Source of the DNA: Pogonophryne albipinna
Taxonomy: Eukaryota > Chordata > Actinopteri > Perciformes > Artedidraconidae
Assembly: GCA_028583405.1 (NCBI GenBank)
Contig: JAPTMU010000409.1
Coordinates: 62,001-126,000 of the forward strand
Length of the DNA: 64,000 bases
Direction of reading: 5' to 3'
Numbering within the stretch: position 1 is the stretch's first letter; each line of letters begins with the position of its first letter. A program made the translations under genes and the position numbers. Below the pieces are notes generated by a model, which saw only the letters and a list, made by a program, of their open reading frames with translations, had not been told where the DNA came from and did not search any database. Below, piece by piece: positions 34,036 through 45,740 of the stretch.

Positions 34036-34359
34036 TTTTTTAAATGAATTTTTTTTTTAATGTAAATGATGTGTGTGTCTGTGTGTGGACTTTTCCACAG
34101 TCCTTACATGTTTATCACCCGACTAACACCTCTAGGAAGGTTTACTTACACAATAAAAATTAGGAAACAGGATAAATTTGTCTCCAACAGGAGCAGATTT
34201 ATTTAAAAAATAACACACTAAAAAACTACATTAAAACCGAAATAACACCACAAGCATTTTTTTTGTAAACACTGGCAAAAAAGAAAAAATGTACACAACC
34301 TGAATGTGTTTAGTGTTTTTGAATTGAGGCACCAGGAACTTAGTGCAGTAGATAGGTCT

Positions 34360-34958
34360 TCACCGTTGTGTTGCCAGCATCAGAGCACCTCCTGAGCGCG
34401 GTGGCATCTTCCCCATAATACTTGGGAATGCATACGAGTGATGAAAGGGGGGGGGGGGGAGTGGTGGTGGTGCTGCAGGGACTTCACCCCTCATGTCTGC
34501 AGCAAGCTGCTCCCTGAAGGACTTCTGGGTGTGTGGCTTCATCCTGCCGGGGTCACCCCTCATCTTGTGCAGCTCCTTGTGGAGAAGGAAGCTGTTCACC
34601 ACTGCAATGTCCAGAACATGGTAAAAAAAAGTCTTGTACCATTTCATGGTTTTGTGGTGAACGCTGTAGTACCCGATCAAAGCATCGGACACATCCACGC
34701 AGCCCATGCTTCTGTTGTAGTCCACCACAGCGTCAGGAACGGTAACAATCTTAGTCTGCCACACACCAGCCCGTTTCACTTTCCTCCTGACAGTCTGTCC
34801 ACTGAATCAGAAGATGCCGAGGGAGGCTGAGTTAGTACTGGTGCAGACGTCCGGCGGCGTAGCTTGGATGTTGATGGCTCTGCGGCAACTGTATGCTGAT
34901 CTGATGCACGTCGTAGCTCGGATGAGGCAGATGTTGATGGCTGTGATCCAGAAGCCAT
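34360..34958 (-). pseudogene. Internally deleted piggyBac-type transposase
   Basis: On the minus strand, 34,958-34,776 encodes an ATG-started low-complexity N-terminus ('MASGSQPSTSASSELRRASD'). It is joined directly, and out of frame, to 34,779-34,360. That part holds the C-terminal section of the piggyBac DDE domain: '[20 protein letters not shown]', '[19 protein letters not shown]' and 'LLHKELHK'. The central catalytic region is gone. A poly-G/C run near 34,447 shifts the frame near the end, where '[12 protein letters not shown]' in another frame marks the expected continuation. It cannot encode a working transposase, and its terminal repeats were not located. Confidence 0.82.
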
Positions 34959-35412
34959 TTGATACTCGCCTTCATCACTGTGAAAACAAATGTGGAAAAA
35001 ACAAATCGATTACTTCACTTTCAAAAATGTAACTCAAATCAGAAATAATTCCTCCATTTAGCATGTGTGAAATAACAGTATACATATACATACATATATA
35101 TATAGACTGATATACAATACAGCTTAATTTATAAACTGCTAATAGTCAATGTCTGTAGAACTACAAAACAGCATCCATTTGGCGTGTGTGGAATAACAGT
35201 AAATACCAGTGACGTGCGGTGAGGTTCATGGCTGGTGAGATTTACAAATATTATATTTTGACCTTAATCGAAGTATTCGGTTATTTTCAAAAGCTTTTTT
35301 AGTCTGATGCTTCAATTCATTTTAAACAGACCGTTCATCAAAAGGATTCCCACAATCTAAATATTGGATTGTTCTTTCTTAGTAAGATCCCATTTTCATT
35401 ACAAATGTGGTC

Positions 35413-35637
35413 TTACCTTGACTTGAAGATGAAGTCCATGCTATCCTTCTGGACAACAATCTTTATTACTGTTTTGTAAAAGTCCTCCTTATCTTCCTGT
35501 AGTTTCAAAAGCCTAGCTTGTTGTTTTCCTCTACCGTCTCTGCGTAGAATAACAGGAGCAACAAGAACCTGTGGGCTCACTTGCGCCCCCTTCAGTGCGG
35601 CAGAGGTTGTGGCTGCCTCCCCTGGTGCTTTTCTCAT
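35413..35637 (-). CDS. Possible first coding exon of unknown type
   Basis: Minus strand, ATG at 35,637. Encodes 'MRKAPGEAATTSAALKGAQV', 'VAPVILRRDGRGKQQARLLK' and 'EDKEDFYKTVIKIVVQKD', ending at a good donor (AAGTCAAG before GTAAGA, near 35,416). I do not recognise it. Downstream on the same strand, 35,240-35,209 has CACCGCACGTCACTG, a string seen at the ends of some fish repeats, so this may be an exon of an unidentified mobile element rather than a host gene. Confidence 0.35.
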   Translation of the reverse strand: MRKAPGEAATTSAALKGAQVSPQVLVAPVILRRDGRGKQQARLLKLQEDKEDFYKTVIKIVVQKDSMDFIFKSR

Positions 35638-35739
35638 TGCCGTTGTATGATGAGACCAGCGAGCTTAAATATCATACGTGAAATAAGTTATTTAGAGACT
35701 ATGGATGGCGAGGATAAATGTAATAAAGGGATCTGACAG

Positions 35740-38700
35740 CCATCTTTTTCCAAGATGGCGCCGGGTTGCAAGATGGCGCCGGGTTGTCTGGCAGGCCGTC
35801 CATGCATCTCTGTTTTAGTACTAGTGTTTGTTCTGTGTCTGTTTTGCTCAGTGACAAGGACCATAGACTCTCTGTTAGTATACAACCGACACGAGCTGCT
35901 TAAGATCAAGGAAAATGTGGGCTTTTTTGCGAAGTTTGGCCAGGGTGGACACACCCCCCCTCCCCCCCTTCTATCGGATGTACCTGCACACCTACTGCGG
36001 GCCGGGCCCTCGTTACCCCGAAGACGCAGACGCCGAGGCACACGCAGTGGCCGGCTGGTTAGGGTGAAAGAGTGGCTAGCGTGGTCTCCTGAGCTGGCTC
36101 AGCACCCTTTTCCCCCGGAATATGGACCTTGTTTTCGCCGCCTGGCCTCCCGACGCCCCCTTGCCATGGTCGGCACCTGGCTGGTACCTGTCGCTGACCC
36201 GACTCAAGATCTGCATATCCTGCGCCCCCAGTGGTCTCGCCTCTCCCCCCCTGATGGAGTGAACCACCACAACCTTCGGTCGCTGGGTCGTGAAACTCAC
36301 GCGACTGTTGCCCCGGTTCCAACTAAAGGCTCGCTGATAAATGCGAGATCGATCGCAAACAAAACTTTCATCATCCAGGACTTCTTCACGTCACATGCTG
36401 TGGATGTGCTTTTTATAACGGAAACCTGGATGTCTGCGGGTGAGTCTGCTGCTTTTGCAGAGCTATTGCCTCCGGAGTGCAGTTTCATTAATTCTCCACG
36501 GACCACGGGTCTCTAAACCACTAGCTAAAGACTTTCTTGATGTTTTATATGCTTTTGACTTCATACAACATGTCTCTGGCCCCACGCAAGAGCATGGGCA
36601 CACATTAGACCTAGTCTTATCCCATGGTCTGCCCATTTCAAATGTCAATGTGTGTGAGGCAGCTTTATCAGATCACCTGCCTGTGCTATTTGATTTTATT
36701 CTGCCCTGTAGTCTTAAATCATGCGCTCCTGTCCGTCACGGTCGTATGATGAAACCTTCCACTGCTGCTAGTTTCTCCCCTGCCTTTGTTAAATTAACAC
36801 AGTCTGATACTATGTCCGCTGACTCCATGGACACTGAGCTATTAACCTCAGCCTTTCTCTCTTCCTGCACTGGAGCTCTTGACATTGTTGCTCCCCTGAA
36901 ACTCATGCGCCCCAAAGTTAAATCTGAACCCTGGCTCAATGACGTCACTCGTGCTGCCAGGCGTGAGTGCCGGCAGGCTGAGCGCAGGTGGAAGAAGGAC
37001 AAGCTTCATGTAACTCGTGACATTTTGAAAGAGAGTTGGAGAAAGTATCAGAGCACTGTAAAAGCTGAAAAGATGAGTTACTTTTCTGATATTATTTCTA
37101 GTAATTTAAACAAACCTCGTGTTCTCTTTAAAATAATCGATGCTATATTAAACTCTCCTTTATCCACTTGTATTGATGCTTCAACTGAGATGTGTGAAAA
37201 ATTCCTCTGCTATTTTATAGACAAGATCTCCACTATTAGAGCCAGTATCTCACCACCCTCTTTTGACCCCTCCATTGACTTCACATGCACTGCTGTCTTC
37301 CAGCAGTTTGGACCTGTGTCGTTGTCATCTCTCAGTGACATTGTTGCTAAATTAAAACCCTCATCTTGTCCCACAGACCCAGTCCCTCCTCCACTTTTTA
37401 GAGAGGTATGGGACACTATTGGACCTAATGTCCATAACATTATAAATAGCAGCCTAGAGTCCGGTTCTGTGCCAGTTTATTTCAAACAAGCGGTTGTGGC
37501 ACCCCTGATAAAGAAAACTAATCTGGACACTTCTGTCTTCTCAAATTACAGACCCATCTCGAAGCTTCCTTTTATTTCAAAAATATTGGAGAAAACCGTA
37601 CTCTTACAGCTGCAGTCTTTTATACATGCACACAATATTTTCGATATTTTTCAATCCGGTTTTAAAGCGCTTCACAGTACTGAGTCTGCCCTTCTAAGAG
37701 TGTTCAATGACCTCCTGGTCACTACAGACTCTGGTGACTCTGCCATCCTTATGCTCTTAGACCTCACAGCTGCCTTTGATACGATTGACCACTCCATCCT
37801 TATCTCTCGTCTAGAGCACTGTGTGGGTATCAGGGGCGCTGCCTTAGAGTGGTTCAGGTCCTATCTGTCCCAGAGGTCTTTCTCTGTTAGGCTTGGTGAC
37901 TTTACATCCTCTTCTGCCCCCTTATCCTGTGGAGTTCCCCAAGGTTCCATTTTGGGGCCTATTTTATTTTCCTTATACCTTCTCCCCCTTGGACTGATTT
38001 TTAGAAAATATGGCGTCTCCTACCACCTTTATGCGGATGACTCCCAATTATATCTACCCCTAAGAAAAAACACTAGCTCTCTGATGCCCCTGGTTGACTG
38101 TCTTAATGACATAAAGGCCTGGATGGCGCTAAACTTTTTAAATATAAATGAGAGCAAAACGGAGGTAATTGTGTTTGGACCAAATGGTGATGTCCCTTCC
38201 ATTGCCCTGGGTTCCCTGCAACAGTATGCAAAACCCATGGTCACAAATCTGGGTGTCAAAATCGACAGTGCTTTTAAATTAGATAAACAGATAAACTCTG
38301 TGGTTAAATCCAGTTTTTATCACTTGAGGCTCCTGTCCAAAATTAAACCGGTTTTATCCTTTTTAAACTTTGAGCGTGTAATTCATGCCTTTGTTTCAAC
38401 TCGTTTAGATTATTGTAATGCACTTTATGCCGGCCTAAATAAGACTTCGCTGGCCCGCCTGCAGCTTGTACAAAACGCTGCGGCGCGGCTGCTTACAGGA
38501 ACCCGCAAGTTTGACCACATCACACCAGTTCTGGCTTCGCTCCACTGGCTTCCTGTCCATTTTAGAGTCCATTTTAAGATTTTATTGTTTGTTTTTAAAT
38601 CTCTTAATGGGCTGGCCCCAGAGTACATCTCCGACCTCTTACAGGTGTACACCCCCTCAAGGGCTTTGAGGTCGGCTGATCAGCTGCTGCTTGTAGTCCC

Positions 38701-39062
38701 AAAGACAAAGAAAAAGACCAGGGGAGACCGAGCGTTCTCATCGGTAGCCCCCAGGCTCTGGAACGACCTGCCCCCTCATGTTAAATTGTCGCCCACTCTT
38801 GAAGCTTTTAAGTCCCGCCTAAAAACCCACCTCTTTTCCCTCGCTTACCAGTCAGTCTGAGCTATGTCATACCTATTTGTATGCTTTTACTGTCTGTCCA
38901 TAGACTTTATGTGCCTTGTATTTATTCTTATGTGTGCTTTTTTATCTTTTCGTGTAATATTATATTTTATTATAATGTTATGTTCATTGTGAAGCACTTT
39001 TGGCAAACCCTCTGTTTTTAAACTGTGCTATATAAATAAAGTGGATTGGATTGGATTGGATT
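35740..39062 (+). mobile_element. L2/CR1-type LINE with near full-length ORF2, damaged endonuclease
   Basis: Starts with two AAGATGGCGCCGGGTTG units. ORF part 1 (35,755-36,516) holds the 5' region and the start of an AP endonuclease ('SLINARSIANKTFIIQDFF', '[14 protein letters not shown]'). Part 2 (to 38,860) resumes near the end of the endonuclease ('[13 protein letters not shown]', 'SDHLPVLFD') and holds the whole RT: '[17 protein letters not shown]', '[15 protein letters not shown]', '[16 protein letters not shown]', '[14 protein letters not shown]', YADD at 38,030-38,041. The C-terminus '[15 protein letters not shown]' and '[11 protein letters not shown]' is complete. The 3' end is a (GGATT)n tail. 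The middle of the endonuclease is deleted at about 36,515, with a frame change. Target duplications were not found. Confidence 0.9.
36440..38860 (+). pseudogene. L2/CR1-type ORF2: reverse transcriptase part
   Basis: Open for 806 codons. The true RT reading starts near 36,508, just after the endonuclease deletion; the first residues are not conserved and the start is not a real one. All RT motifs including both YADD aspartates are intact, so only the endonuclease is lost. RT without nicking activity would not be expected to insert by the normal target-primed route. Confidence 0.85.
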
Positions 39063-40560
39063 GCTCCTTCTGCTCAGGGACTCAACATCATGTTTTAACA
39101 AAGCTTTTATTATTTCTCACCTTTCTAATAGAATCTGATCCTAGAACTAAAATCCATCAGAAAATGAGTTCTAAAAGATGAAAGCCAAAGGATCCGGACT
39201 CTGCTCTGAAGGAGCTTCTGGGTGAAGGAGCCTCGAGGAGCCCCGGCTGAGCGGATCAGAGCCGTGTCCAGGAGGTCTTGGTGCTGTTATGGTGGAACCC
39301 AAAGAACCTGCTGCTGGACCCAGAGGCTCAGAGAGCTGGAGCTGAAGCAGGAGTCCTTTCAGACTGGTGGTCCTAGGGGACTCCTGAGGCAGCAGACACA
39401 CACGTCTCCATCCACACACATAGGTTTCAACGCACACACAAATAGTTATTGTTTTAAATCAATGCAATATAAATCCACAAAGATATGACTTTAAAAGTGT
39501 TAAATGTTGTGCATCAATAACAGATTTGATGTTGTTACATTTCTATAAAAAAGCCTTTAGTGAGTGGGTTTCTGAGACTCCCTGACGCCGCTAGATTCAC
39601 ACATGTTTTCAAGATGGGAGTTTCTGTAGCCAATCAGATGTCTGCATCATTTAGGCCAATCACATGAGTGCGTCCCTTCAGAGCGAAATGACCGCCCCGC
39701 CCACTTCCCGGTAAAACTAAGGCATCAGAACGAAGCGGAAAACAATGTTAATATCACTTCTACTCTAGCTTGGAAGAACACGATATGAGGTCCATCCTAA
39801 GTCTCTGAACTTGTGTCCATGCTTCCCTCACTTGCGTCCTTTCCTCCACACGAAGAGGGAGGGAGTGAGGAAATGTGTTTTCAGAGCAATGAGACGTCCT
39901 TTCCTCGGAGTGTGACGTTAAAGGACTTCCGTGTGTGATTCCTGATCGCTGCTGGACCGGCTGTCAGTGGCTTTAACAGCTGCACACTTCTGACAGAGTG
40001 TGTGTTTGCAGACATGTTGGCTGTTCTATTCCTAATGAGAGGCTCCCAGTTATCACTGCCAGAGCAGCAGCAGTGTGTTACCTGGCTCACCTCACACAGT
40101 GGGGGGTCTAGAACATGTTACATGGGGGGGCAAAGGGGGGGCCAGAGGTCAGGGTGGCATGGGAGGGCCGACAGTACGTGGTATTTCATACTGTATAACC
40201 TATTTATTGTTAAATCATGGCCTAACAAGTGTTCTTAAAGCACAAGAGAAACAAGGTGTTCAGACACACAAACTAACATATAGTATAAACAGCAGGAAGT
40301 ACTCATGATACCTAGAACTCTGCTTCCTGTGAGTACAGTCAAAGTACTTGGTTATAATGAAGTACACACATCCCCCATCTCTCAGAGAGCTGAAGGTGAG
40401 CTGCAGCAACACATCTCAACATGTGTCCGTGCTAAGAGCTGCTAGACTGAGCTGCTGTGATGGAACATGTACGGAGAACAAGAACACACCATGTGGTCCA
40501 GCTGGAGTCTCCTCTGCCTCTGGCCCTCTCTCTGACACTTCCTCTTCCTCACATACATGT
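39063..40560. other. Non-coding DNA, no recognised gene
   Basis: Short open frames only. Nothing matched families that I know. Confidence 0.4.
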
Positions 40561-40566
40561 CTTCTT

Positions 40567-43500
40567 CTTCTTCACTAATGTCTTCATCTCCTCCTCTTCC
40601 TCCTGCTCTGACCCTCCTGCTCTCTTCATCTCCTCCTCTTCCTCCTGCTCTGACCCTCCTGCTCTCTTCATCTCCTCCTCTTCCTCCTGCTCTGACCCTC
40701 CTGCTCTCTTCATCTCCTCCTCTTCCTCCTGCTCTGACCCTCCTGCTCTCTTCATCTCCTCCTCTTCCTCCTGCTCTGACCCTCCTGCTCTCTTCATCTC
40801 CTCCTCTTCCTCCTGCTCTGACCCTCCTGCTCTCTTCATCTCCTCCTCTTCCTCCTGCTCTGACCCTCCTGCTCTCTTCATCTCCTCCTCTTCCTCCTGC
40901 TCTGACCCTCCTGCTCTCTTCATCTCCTCCTCTTCCTCCTGCTCTGACCCTCCTGCTCTCTTCATCTCCTCCTCTTCCTCCTGCTCTCTTCTCTCCTCCT
41001 CTTCCTCCTGCTCTGACCCTCCTGCTCTCTTCATCTCCTCCTCTTCCTCCTGCTCTGACCCTCCTGGTCTCTTCATCTCCTCCTCTTCCTCCTGCTCTGA
41101 CCCTCCTGCTCTTCATCTCCTCCTCTTCCTCCTGCTCTGACCCTCCTGCTCTCTCATCTCCTCCTCTTCCTCCTGCTCTGACCCTCCTGCTCTCATCTCC
41201 TCCTCTTCCTCCTGCTCTGACCCTCCTGGTCTCTTCATCTCCTCCTCTCTTCCTCCTGCTCTGACCCTCCTGGTCTCTTCATCTCCTCCTCTTCCTCCTG
41301 CTCTGACCCTCCTGCTCTCTTCATCTCCTCCTCTTCCTCCTGCTCTGACCCTCCTGCTCTCTTCATCTCCTCCTCTTCCTCCTGCTCTGACCCTCCTGCT
41401 CTCTTCATCTCCTCCTCTTCCTCCTGCTCTGACCCTCCTGGTCTCTTCATCTCCTCCTCTTCCTCCTGCTCTGAGCCTCCTGGTCTCTTCATCTCCTCCT
41501 CTTCCTCCTGCTCTGACCCTCCTGCTCTCTTCATCTCCTCCTCTTCCTCTTCCTCCTGGTCTCTTCATCTCCTCCTCTTCCTCCTGCTCTGACCCTCCTG
41601 GTCTCTTCATCTCCTCCTCTCCTCTTCCTCCTGCTCTGACCCTCCTGCTCTCTTCATTTCCTCCTCTTCCTCCTGCTCTGACCCTCCTGCTCTCTTCATC
41701 TCCTCCTCTTCCTCCTGCTTGACCCTCCTGCTCTCTTCATCTCCTCCTCTTCCTCTTCCTCCTGCTCTGACCCTCCTGCTCTCTTCATCTCTTCCTCTTC
41801 CTCCTGCTCTGACCCTCCTGGTCTCTTCATCTCCTCCTCTTCCTCCTGCTCTGACCCTCCTGCTCTCTATCTCCTCCTCTTCCTCCTGCTCTGACCCTCC
41901 TGCTCTCTTCATCTCCTCCTCTTCCTCCTGCTCTGACCCTCCTGGTCTCTTCATCCTCCTCTTCCTCCTGCTCTGACCCTCCTGCTCTCTTCATCTCCTC
42001 CTCTTCCTCCTGCTGTGACCCTCCTGCTCTCTTCATCTCCTCCTCTTCCTCCTGCTCTGACCCTCCTGGTCTCTTCATCTCCTCCTCTTCCTCCTGCTCT
42101 GACCCTCCTGGTCTCTTCATCTCTCTCTCTCCTGCTCTGACCCTCCTGCTCTTCATCTCCTCCTCTTCCTCTTCCTCCTGCTCTGACCCTCCTGCTCTCT
42201 TCATCTCCTCCTCTTCCTCCTGCTCTGACCCTCCTGCTCTCTTCATCTCCTCCTCTTCCTCCTGCTCTGACCCTCCTGGTCTCTTCATCTCCTCCTCTTC
42301 CTCTTCCTCTGCTCTGACCCTCCTGGTCTCTTCATCTCCTCCTCTTCTCCTGCTCTGACCCTCCTGGTCTCTTCATCTCCTCTTCCTCTTCCTCCTGCTC
42401 TGACCCTCCTGGTCTCTTCATCTCCTCCTCTTCCTCCTGCTCTGACCCTCCTGGTCTCTTCATCTCCTCCTCTTCCTCTGCTCTGACCCTCCTGGTCTCT
42501 TCATCTCCTCCTCTTCCTCCTGCTCTGACCCTCCTGGTCTCTTCATTCCTCCTCTTCCTCTTCCTCCTGCTCTGACCCTCCTGCTCTCTTCATCTCCTCC
42601 TCTTCCTCTTCCTCCTGCTCTGACCCTCCTGCTCTCTTCATCTCCTCCTCTTCCTCTTCCTCCTGCTCTGACCCTCCTGGTCTCTTCATCTCTCCTCTTC
42701 CTCCTGCTTGACCCTCCTGCTCTCTTCATCTCCTCCTCTTCCTCCTGCTCTGACCCTCCTGCTCTCTTCATCTCCTCCTCTTCCTCTTCCTCCTGCTGAC
42801 CCTCCTGGTCTCTTCATCTCTCCTCTTCCTCCTGCTCTGACCCTCCTGGTCTCTTCATCTCCTCCTCTTCCTCTTCCTCCTGCTCTGACCCTCCTGGTCT
42901 CTTCATCTCCTCCTCTTCCTCTTCCTCCTGCTCTGACCCTCCTGGTCTCTTCATCTCTCCTCTTCCTCCTCTTCCTCCTGCTCTCTTCATCTCCTCCTCT
43001 TCCTCTGCTCCTCCTGGTCTCTTCATCTCCTCCTCTTCCTCTTCCTCCTGGTCTCTTCATCTCCTCCTCTTCCTCCTGCTCCCCTCCTGGTCTCTTCATC
43101 GCTCTCTTCCTCTTCCTCCTGCTCTCTTCATCTCCTCCTCTTCCTCTTCCTCCTGGTCTCTTCATCTCTCCTCTTCCTCCTTCTCCTCCTGGTCTCTTCA
43201 TCTCCTCCTCTTCCTCTTCCTCCTGGTCTCTTCATCTCCTCCTCTTCCTCTGCCTCCCTGGTCTCTTCATCTCTCTCTTCCTCTTCCTCCTGGTCTCTTC
43301 ATCTCTCTCTTCCTCTTCCTCCTGGTCTCTTCATCTCTCTCTTCCTCTTCCTCCTGGTCTCTTCATCTCCTCCTCTTCCTCTTCCTCCTGGTCTCTTCAT
43401 CTCTCTCTTCCTCTTCCTCCTGGTCTCTTCATCTCTCTCTTCCTCTTCCTCCTGGTCTCTTCATCTCTCTCTTCCTCTTCCTCCTGGTCTCTTCATCTCT

Positions 43501-44280
43501 CTCTTCCTCTTCCTCTTCCTTGGTCTCTTCATCTCCTCCTCTTCCTCTTCCTCTTCCTCCTGGTCTCTTCATCTCTCTCTTCCTCTTCCTCCTGGTCTCT
43601 TCATCTCTCTCTTCCTCTTCCTCCTGGTCTCTTCATCTCTCTCTTCCTCTTCCTCCTGGTCTCTTCATCTCTCTCTTCCTCTTCCTCTTCCTCCTGGTCT
43701 CTTCATCTCTCTCTTCCTCTTCCTCCTGGTCTCTTCATCTCTCTCTTCCTCTTCCTCCTGGTCTCTTCATCTCTCTCTTCCTCTTCCTCCTGGTCTCTTC
43801 ATCTCTCTCTTCCTCTTCCTCCTGGTCTCTTCATCTCTCTCTTCCTCTTCCTCTTCCTCCTGGTCTCTTCATCTCTCTCTTCCTCTTCCTCCTGGTCTCT
43901 TCATCTCTCTCTTCCTCTTCCTCTTCCTCCTGGTCTCTTCATCTCTCTCTTCCTCTTCCTCCTGGTCTCTTCATCTCTCTCTTCCTCTTCCTCTTCTCCT
44001 GGTCTCTTCATCTCTCTCTTCCTCTTCCTCCTGGTCTCTTCATCTCTCTCCTCCTCTTCCTCCTGGTCTCTTCATCTCTCTCTTCCTCTTCCTCCTGGTC
44101 TCTTCATCTCTCTTCCTCTTCCTCTTCCTCCTGGTCTCTTCATCTCTCTCTTCCTCTTCCTCCTGGTCTCTTCATCTCCTCCTCTTCCTCTTCCTCCTGG
44201 TCTCTTCATCTCTCTCTTCCTCTTCCTCCTGGTCTCTTCATCTCTCTCTTCCTCTTCCTCTTCGTCCTGGTCTCTTCTCA
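40567..44280. repeat. 3.7-kb pyrimidine-rich minisatellite, 42-bp units changing to 30-bp units
   Basis: From 40,567 to about 42,950 the unit is 42 bp (TCTTCATCTCCTCCTCTTCC, TCCTGCTCTGACCCTCCTGCTC). From about 43,260 to 44,275 it is mostly 30 bp (TCTTCATCTCTCTCTTCC, TCTTCCTCCTGG). Between them is a mixed zone of shortened units. The plus strand is almost all C and T. On the minus strand one frame reads as 14-residue units 'MKRAGGSEQEEEEE'. All three frames of each strand stay open for long stretches because unit lengths are multiples of three, so the ORFs are not evidence of a gene. Confidence 0.95.
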
Positions 44281-44990
44281 GATATGTCTTTGTGTTGTTG
44301 TTGACTCACTCCAGCTACTCTGGCCTGCAAGAGTCTACTTGTGAAAAGCTCTGGAACAAATGCTTGTCTAACTTTACGCGTTAGGGCCATGCAGCTGATA
44401 AGTAGCATCTCATAAATATAGCATCAGAAAGCATTGATCAAACGCTCGCAGGCAGCTGTGTTCAGACCCAGTTTGACGGTAAAGGATGTATCCTGGTTTC
44501 ATTGATCTGGCCTCATGGCTGTGAGCAGTGGCACTGCAGGACCCTCTGGGGGCCCCAGGCAGAGAGACATGCCCCCCAACACATCCAGCATTCAGCTAGC
44601 GCTCTCCTAACACCAGCTGCTCCTTAAAGTACCGTGCCCTGATGCATATTCACACACAAACATACATTCAGCTGTCAGTGGGAATTGTAAACACTGTGTC
44701 CTAAAGAAAGGATGTTAAATATAAAGTCTCTCTCATATTAAATATTACGTATGTTCTGACTCTAAACCTTGTGTATGTATTGATTCCACCTGATCACCCG
44801 TGATGAACAAACACAGCTTCTGCCACATGAATATCAAACGGACTTTCATTCAGAGTGTGATGGATACTAAATGAGACGGCACTCTGCTACCAGAGGAATG
44901 TTCAGGGACCTTTATATCATGTCTGGATTTACAGACACTTTTTAATCTGGGTTAACCTCCATGAACTGTGGTTGCTTAACGACTGTCTTA
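44281..44990. other. Non-coding DNA, no gene seen
   Basis: No open frame or repeat of note between the minisatellite and the SRCR exons. Confidence 0.4.
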
Positions 44991-45049
44991 GATGATGTCA
45001 CTGATGATGTCACTGATGATGTCACTGATGATGTCACTGATGGGCTTAC

Positions 45050-45344
45050 CTGAGCAGGTGAGATTCAGGAAGGAGTCAGATAAATATGGTGCTGCACACT
45101 CCCTCAGAGGAGATCCAGACTGAGCACAGTCAGAGATGATCCTCCACACAGATCTGTTGAGGACTCCTCTCTCTGTCCCACAGAAACAGCAGAGCCACAG
45201 TCGAGCTCTCTGCAGGCGACTCCTGCTGCCTTCAGGGTCCAGAGAGAGTAATAGCCCCACACTGGTCTCCATTCTCCCAGATGTTCCACCTCCAGGCTCC
45301 TGCACAGCGACTCTCTCCTCCCACCAGCTGAACACCACCAGGCT
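45050..45344 (-). pseudogene. SRCR domain exon, frameshifted
   Basis: Minus strand. Acceptor TCTCTGCAG at the 45,344 side and donor GTAAGC at the 45,050 side, 295 bp, not the expected multiple of three. Reading across frames gives 'GVQLVGGESRCAG', 'SLEVEHLGEWRPV', 'AAGVACRELDCGSAVSVG', 'NRSVWRIISDC' and 'SDSFLNLTCSG', a scavenger-receptor cysteine-rich domain. One base is missing after 'RCAG' and another shift lies before 'NRSVW'. The first lesion recurs at the same place in 46,896-47,261. A (GATGATGTCACT)n tandem repeat (44,993-45,040) follows the donor. Confidence 0.8.
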
Positions 45345-45428
45345 CTGCAGAGAAACAAGAGAGAGATCAGAGAGAGAATAAAGTGAGTTTGATGAGAACA
45401 GAATGAACCAATCACAGCTCCTCTCTAC

Positions 45429-45740
45429 CTGAGCAGGTGAGGCTAACAGCTGTGCCAGGTGAGCAGGTGTTTCTCTCTGAGGCTGAGCTACAGTCCAGGA
45501 GAGCAGACTCATGGCCTCCACACTGGAACTCTTTGGTCCCCATTGGAGCCTCCCCTTCTCCATAGAGCGCCCCCTGGAGGACTGAAGGAGCCCCACAGCC
45601 CAGCTGCCTGCAGACCACCTGAGCATCCTGCTGGTCAAAGTCAGCCTCACACACTGAGGACCAGGACGGGTCAGACGGGTCAGAGTTCACCTCCAGTCTG
45701 CCTGAGCACAGACCAGTCCCCCCCAGCAGCCTGACAGAGT
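45429..45740 (-). CDS. SRCR domain exon, intact
   Basis: Minus strand, 312 bp (104 codons), CTCTGCAG acceptor and GTAGAG donor. Encodes 'VRLLGGTGLCSGRLEVNS', 'WSSVCEADFDQQDAQVVCRQ', 'LGCGAPSVLQGALYGEGEAP', 'FQCGGHESALLDC' and 'NTCSPGTAVSLTCSG'. Six or more cysteines in SRCR positions are present. Such exons encode one domain each in secreted or membrane scavenger receptors (CD163/DMBT1-like in fish), which bind microbial or host ligands outside the cell. One phase-compatible neighbour (45,050-45,344) is broken. No signal peptide or transmembrane exon is visible, so it is an exon of a partial or decayed gene. Confidence 0.82.

Noticed and set aside
42708..44384. 558-codon plus-strand frame of Ser/Leu/Pro
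   Set aside because: It is a reading of the polypyrimidine minisatellite. All frames are open there because of the repeat unit.
44988..45650. A single 220-codon SRCR protein frame
   Set aside because: The frame runs through an intron and the wrong frame of two exons; exon borders and homology show separate exons instead.
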